Both the position numbers and the translations under genes were made by a program. The notes under the pieces were generated by a model. That model was not told the DNA's origin. It saw only the letters and a program-made list of their open reading frames with translations, and did not search any database. Below are positions 6,411 to 6,845 of a stretch of 6,845 nt of DNA, one piece after another; position 1 is the stretch's first letter, and the number at the start of each line of letters is the position of its first letter. The DNA comes from Clostridia bacterium (GTDB lineage: Bacteria > Bacillota > Peptococcia > Peptococcales > SKKY01): contig SKKY01000001.1 in assembly GCA_007123515.1 (NCBI GenBank), forward strand, positions 1 to 6,845. Direction: 5' to 3'.

Positions 6411-6845
6411 ATGAATCAAAATTCTTTTACAAAGCTTGAATATGAAAAAATAATAGAAATGCTTCAAAAAAAATGCAGTTCAGATCTGGCAAAAGAAGTG
6501 ATTAATAACCTTATTCCATCAACAGATAAAGAGCGGATTGTTACCTGGCAGAAAGAAACATCAGAAGCCGTTTTGATTCTACGATATGATGGTACACTGC
6601 CTTTAGCGGGAATTGCTGATACCTACAGAGCGATCAGTTTAGCTGAAAAAGGCGGAATCCTTCAAAAAGAAGATATTGGAAAAGTCAGAGAGAATCTTTA
6701 TGCAGCAAAAAATGTGACTAATTTTTTCAATCGAAAGTTACAGTATGAAGCTCCGTTATTAAAGACGATTATAACTGAAATTGAACCGGTCAAAGAACTT
6801 GAAACGGCAATTGACATTATTCTCGATGAGGAAAATCAAATCAGA
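6411..6845 (+). CDS. mutS2: MutS2 family protein, N-terminal part (partial, runs off the window)
   Basis: The frame is open from ATG 6411 to the last base, giving 145 residues without a stop. The pattern matches the MutS2 N-terminus: FTKLEYEKIIEMLQ, NLIPSTDKERIVTWQKETSE (33-52), AVLILRYDGTLPLAGIAD (53-70) and AEKGGILQKEDI (78-89), all within the helical core that precedes the ATPase domain. The Walker motifs and C-terminal Smr domain of the family (about 780 residues) would lie beyond the window. MutS2 is not a mismatch repair protein. Members have been described as suppressing recombination and, in B. subtilis, as splitting collided ribosomes. Which activity applies here cannot be told from this part. 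AGAGGTG at 6394-6400 provides a ribosome binding site ten bases before the ATG, and the gene starts two bases after the U32 stop, so it is in the same operon. Confidence 0.92.
   Translation, partial: MNQNSFTKLEYEKIIEMLQKKCSSDLAKEVINNLIPSTDKERIVTWQKETSEAVLILRYDGTLPLAGIADTYRAISLAEKGGILQKEDIGKVRENLYAAKNVTNFFNRKLQYEAPLLKTIITEIEPVKELETAIDIILDEENQIR

Noticed and set aside
1..6845. CRISPR array, transposon, integrase, tRNA or rRNA gene, or toxin-antitoxin pair
   Set aside because: No regularly spaced repeats, terminal inverted repeats, transposase motifs or tRNA-like folds were seen; nearly all of the window is taken by five conserved genes and the T-box leader.

Overview
The window looks like a piece of a low-GC Firmicutes (Bacillota) chromosome, most likely a clostridial or Peptococcaceae-type anaerobe. 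The reasons are an A+T-rich base composition (GC roughly 40% by eye), strong AGGAGG ribosome binding sites, TTG and GTG starts, a T-box leader, and the gene order RNA methyltransferase - pheS - pheT - U32 protein - mutS2. The species assignment is inference.

Layout, all on the + strand. Bases 1-105 are the last 34 codons of a SpoU/TrmH-family RNA methyltransferase. Bases 107-136 are a strong sigma-A promoter whose spacer contains a perfect 16-bp palindrome. Bases about 151-403 are a T-box riboswitch with stem I, a candidate Phe specifier (UUC/UUU), stem III, the T-box antiterminator and a competing intrinsic terminator. Then come pheS (424-1446, TTG start), pheT (1468-3900), a large U32-family protein of the RlhA-like type (about 3904-6408), and the first 145 codons of mutS2 (6411 to the window end). 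The genes after the leader are separated by 21, 3 and 2 bases with no terminator or obvious promoter between them, so they read as one operon.

The genes share a translation theme. PheST charges tRNA-Phe, the T-box senses uncharged tRNA-Phe, the U32 protein resembles Fe-S enzymes that hydroxylate rRNA or tRNA, and MutS2 has been linked to rescue of collided ribosomes in Bacillus subtilis. Phenylalanine shortage could therefore raise all four proteins together. That is inference from layout.

I see no mobile element, CRISPR array or clearly new system. The points most worth a second look are: a perfect 26-bp palindrome inside the U32 coding region (5984-6009); the U32 start, where the strong Shine-Dalgarno overlaps the only standard start codon (GTG 3904) and is ideally spaced for an in-frame ATC at 3913; the two-barrel, two-cysteine-quartet design of the U32 protein; and the placement of an RNA-modification-type gene and mutS2 under a phenylalanine T-box.
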